Source: Crocinitomicaceae bacterium (GTDB lineage: Bacteria; Bacteroidota; Bacteroidia; Flavobacteriales_D; Crocinitomicaceae). Taken from it: DNA of 64,000 nt. The DNA is taken from positions 62,001-126,000 of the forward strand of contig JAQXBM010000074.1 in assembly GCA_029252405.1 (NCBI GenBank). Direction: 5' to 3'. Position numbers and translations under genes: made by a program. This document shows, piece by piece, positions 63,510-64,000 of this stretch. A model generated the notes under the pieces. That model was given only the letters and a program-made list of their open reading frames with translations, did no database searches and was not told the DNA's origin. Each line of letters begins with the position of its first letter. Position 1 is the stretch's first letter.

Positions 63510-64000
63510 ATGAAATATTTGATCTTAATCAGTACATTATTTTTTTCTATTAGCGCCTTCGCTCAGCTTAATACGTATACAGGAAACGTTGGGTTCGTGA
63601 TTAATCCTGGGTTTTTAGGGCCAAATTATCAGCTTTCAAATGTTCAATATACCGGGCATCCACAGGCGATTGGATCCTTTATTTGCGATTCGTGTAATCT
63701 GAATTTAGAAAAGGGAGTGATTCTCACGACGGGAGCGATTGAAACGGACAGCGGTCCGCAAGGCCCAAATGACAATCCAGCAGCAGCCATAGCCAACGGT
63801 TATGGAGGAACGAGTTTGATCAATGATTCATACAACGCTGCCGTTCTTGAATTCGACATTTATTCCTTCGTTGATACGATTCAATTTCGATACGTTTTCG
63901 GCTCTGACGAATATCCTGAATACGTTGGAAGTCAATTCAATGATCAGTTTAGAATCTTCATCGAAGGACCAGGAATAGTTGGAATTCAAGACCTAAATTA
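63510..64000 (+). CDS. Choice-of-anchor L domain protein, 3' truncated by window edge
   Basis: Frame opens at ATG 63510 with signal peptide MKYLILISTLFFSISAFAQ and stays open to the end of the window (163 codons). The mature part reads as a choice-of-anchor L domain: GVILTTGAIETDSGPQGPN, NDSYNAAVLEFDIYSF, IQFRYVFGSDEYPEYVGS, FNDQFRIFIEGPGI. These domains occur in long, repeat-rich Bacteroidota surface proteins, usually with a C-terminal sorting domain that would lie beyond the window. Confidence 0.85.
   Translation, partial: MKYLILISTLFFSISAFAQLNTYTGNVGFVINPGFLGPNYQLSNVQYTGHPQAIGSFICDSCNLNLEKGVILTTGAIETDSGPQGPNDNPAAAIANGYGGTSLINDSYNAAVLEFDIYSFVDTIQFRYVFGSDEYPEYVGSQFNDQFRIFIEGPGIVGIQDLN

Overview
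The window comes from a member of the Bacteroidota, most likely the order Flavobacteriales. Five things point there: many secreted proteins with type IX secretion (T9SS) C-terminal sorting domains, a PorP/SprF-type protein next to a gliding-type (CHU_C) giant protein, promoters of the Bacteroidota type (TAnnTTTG -7 boxes), an MnmD/MtaB tRNA-modification pair, and a carboxypeptidase-regulatory TonB receptor. Family level (Crocinitomicaceae-like) is a guess. No tRNA, rRNA, CRISPR array or intact insertion sequence was seen. It looks like chromosomal sequence mixing housekeeping genes with surface and secretion genes.

Layout. 1-11.5 kb: end of a sugar transferase, a FAH-family hydrolase, a DEDDh exonuclease, then a leftward string reading ridA, a GT2/degenerate sugar-transferase fusion, a lipoyl E2 acyltransferase and two tandem PorE-like proteins (TPR, beta-propeller, OmpA). 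A trpG/pabA amidotransferase diverges from ridA. 11.5-19 kb: small envelope proteins, a TonB-dependent receptor, an OmpA-family protein and gyrB. 19-30 kb: a PrcB-like lipoprotein, a subtilase and a large M43-type metalloprotease (both T9SS cargo), a lipoprotein, a relic of another cargo gene, and the family usually labelled asparagine synthetase B. 30-40 kb: dnaB, mnmD, mtaB, a membrane-anchored papain-like protease, cdd, pdhA and the pdh E2 gene, mgsA. 40-48 kb: a 1358-residue type-B-CTD protein with its PorP/SprF partner fused to OmpA, and a five-repeat Calx-beta-like cargo protein. 48-54.5 kb: an archaeal-type GAPDH homologue translationally coupled to a sugar transferase, a MORN/YwqK-TonB fusion flanked by two copies of a perfect palindrome, a possible small structured RNA, ctlX, and an operon ending in dinB. 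54.5-64 kb: glutathione peroxidase, a universal stress protein, a T9SS pair, an SGNH hydrolase, a membrane protein with an internal repeat, a transaldolase/FSA, an MFS exporter, a GCDS-repeat cargo protein and the start of a choice-of-anchor-L protein.

How it fits together. Much of the window is the T9SS surface economy: periplasmic/outer-membrane anchoring modules (PorE-like, OmpA, SprF-OmpA) and at least six cargo proteins. Most intrinsic terminators are clear, and several share the same inner hairpin core. The points most worth following up are a set of promoters whose -7 box ends only 3-4 nt before the start codon (possible leaderless mRNAs), the candidate structured RNA with a palindromic operator at 51.1-51.27 kb, the GAPDH-like/sugar-transferase pair, the SprF-OmpA fusion, and the fused glycosyltransferase whose sugar-transferase half has lost its catalytic signatures.
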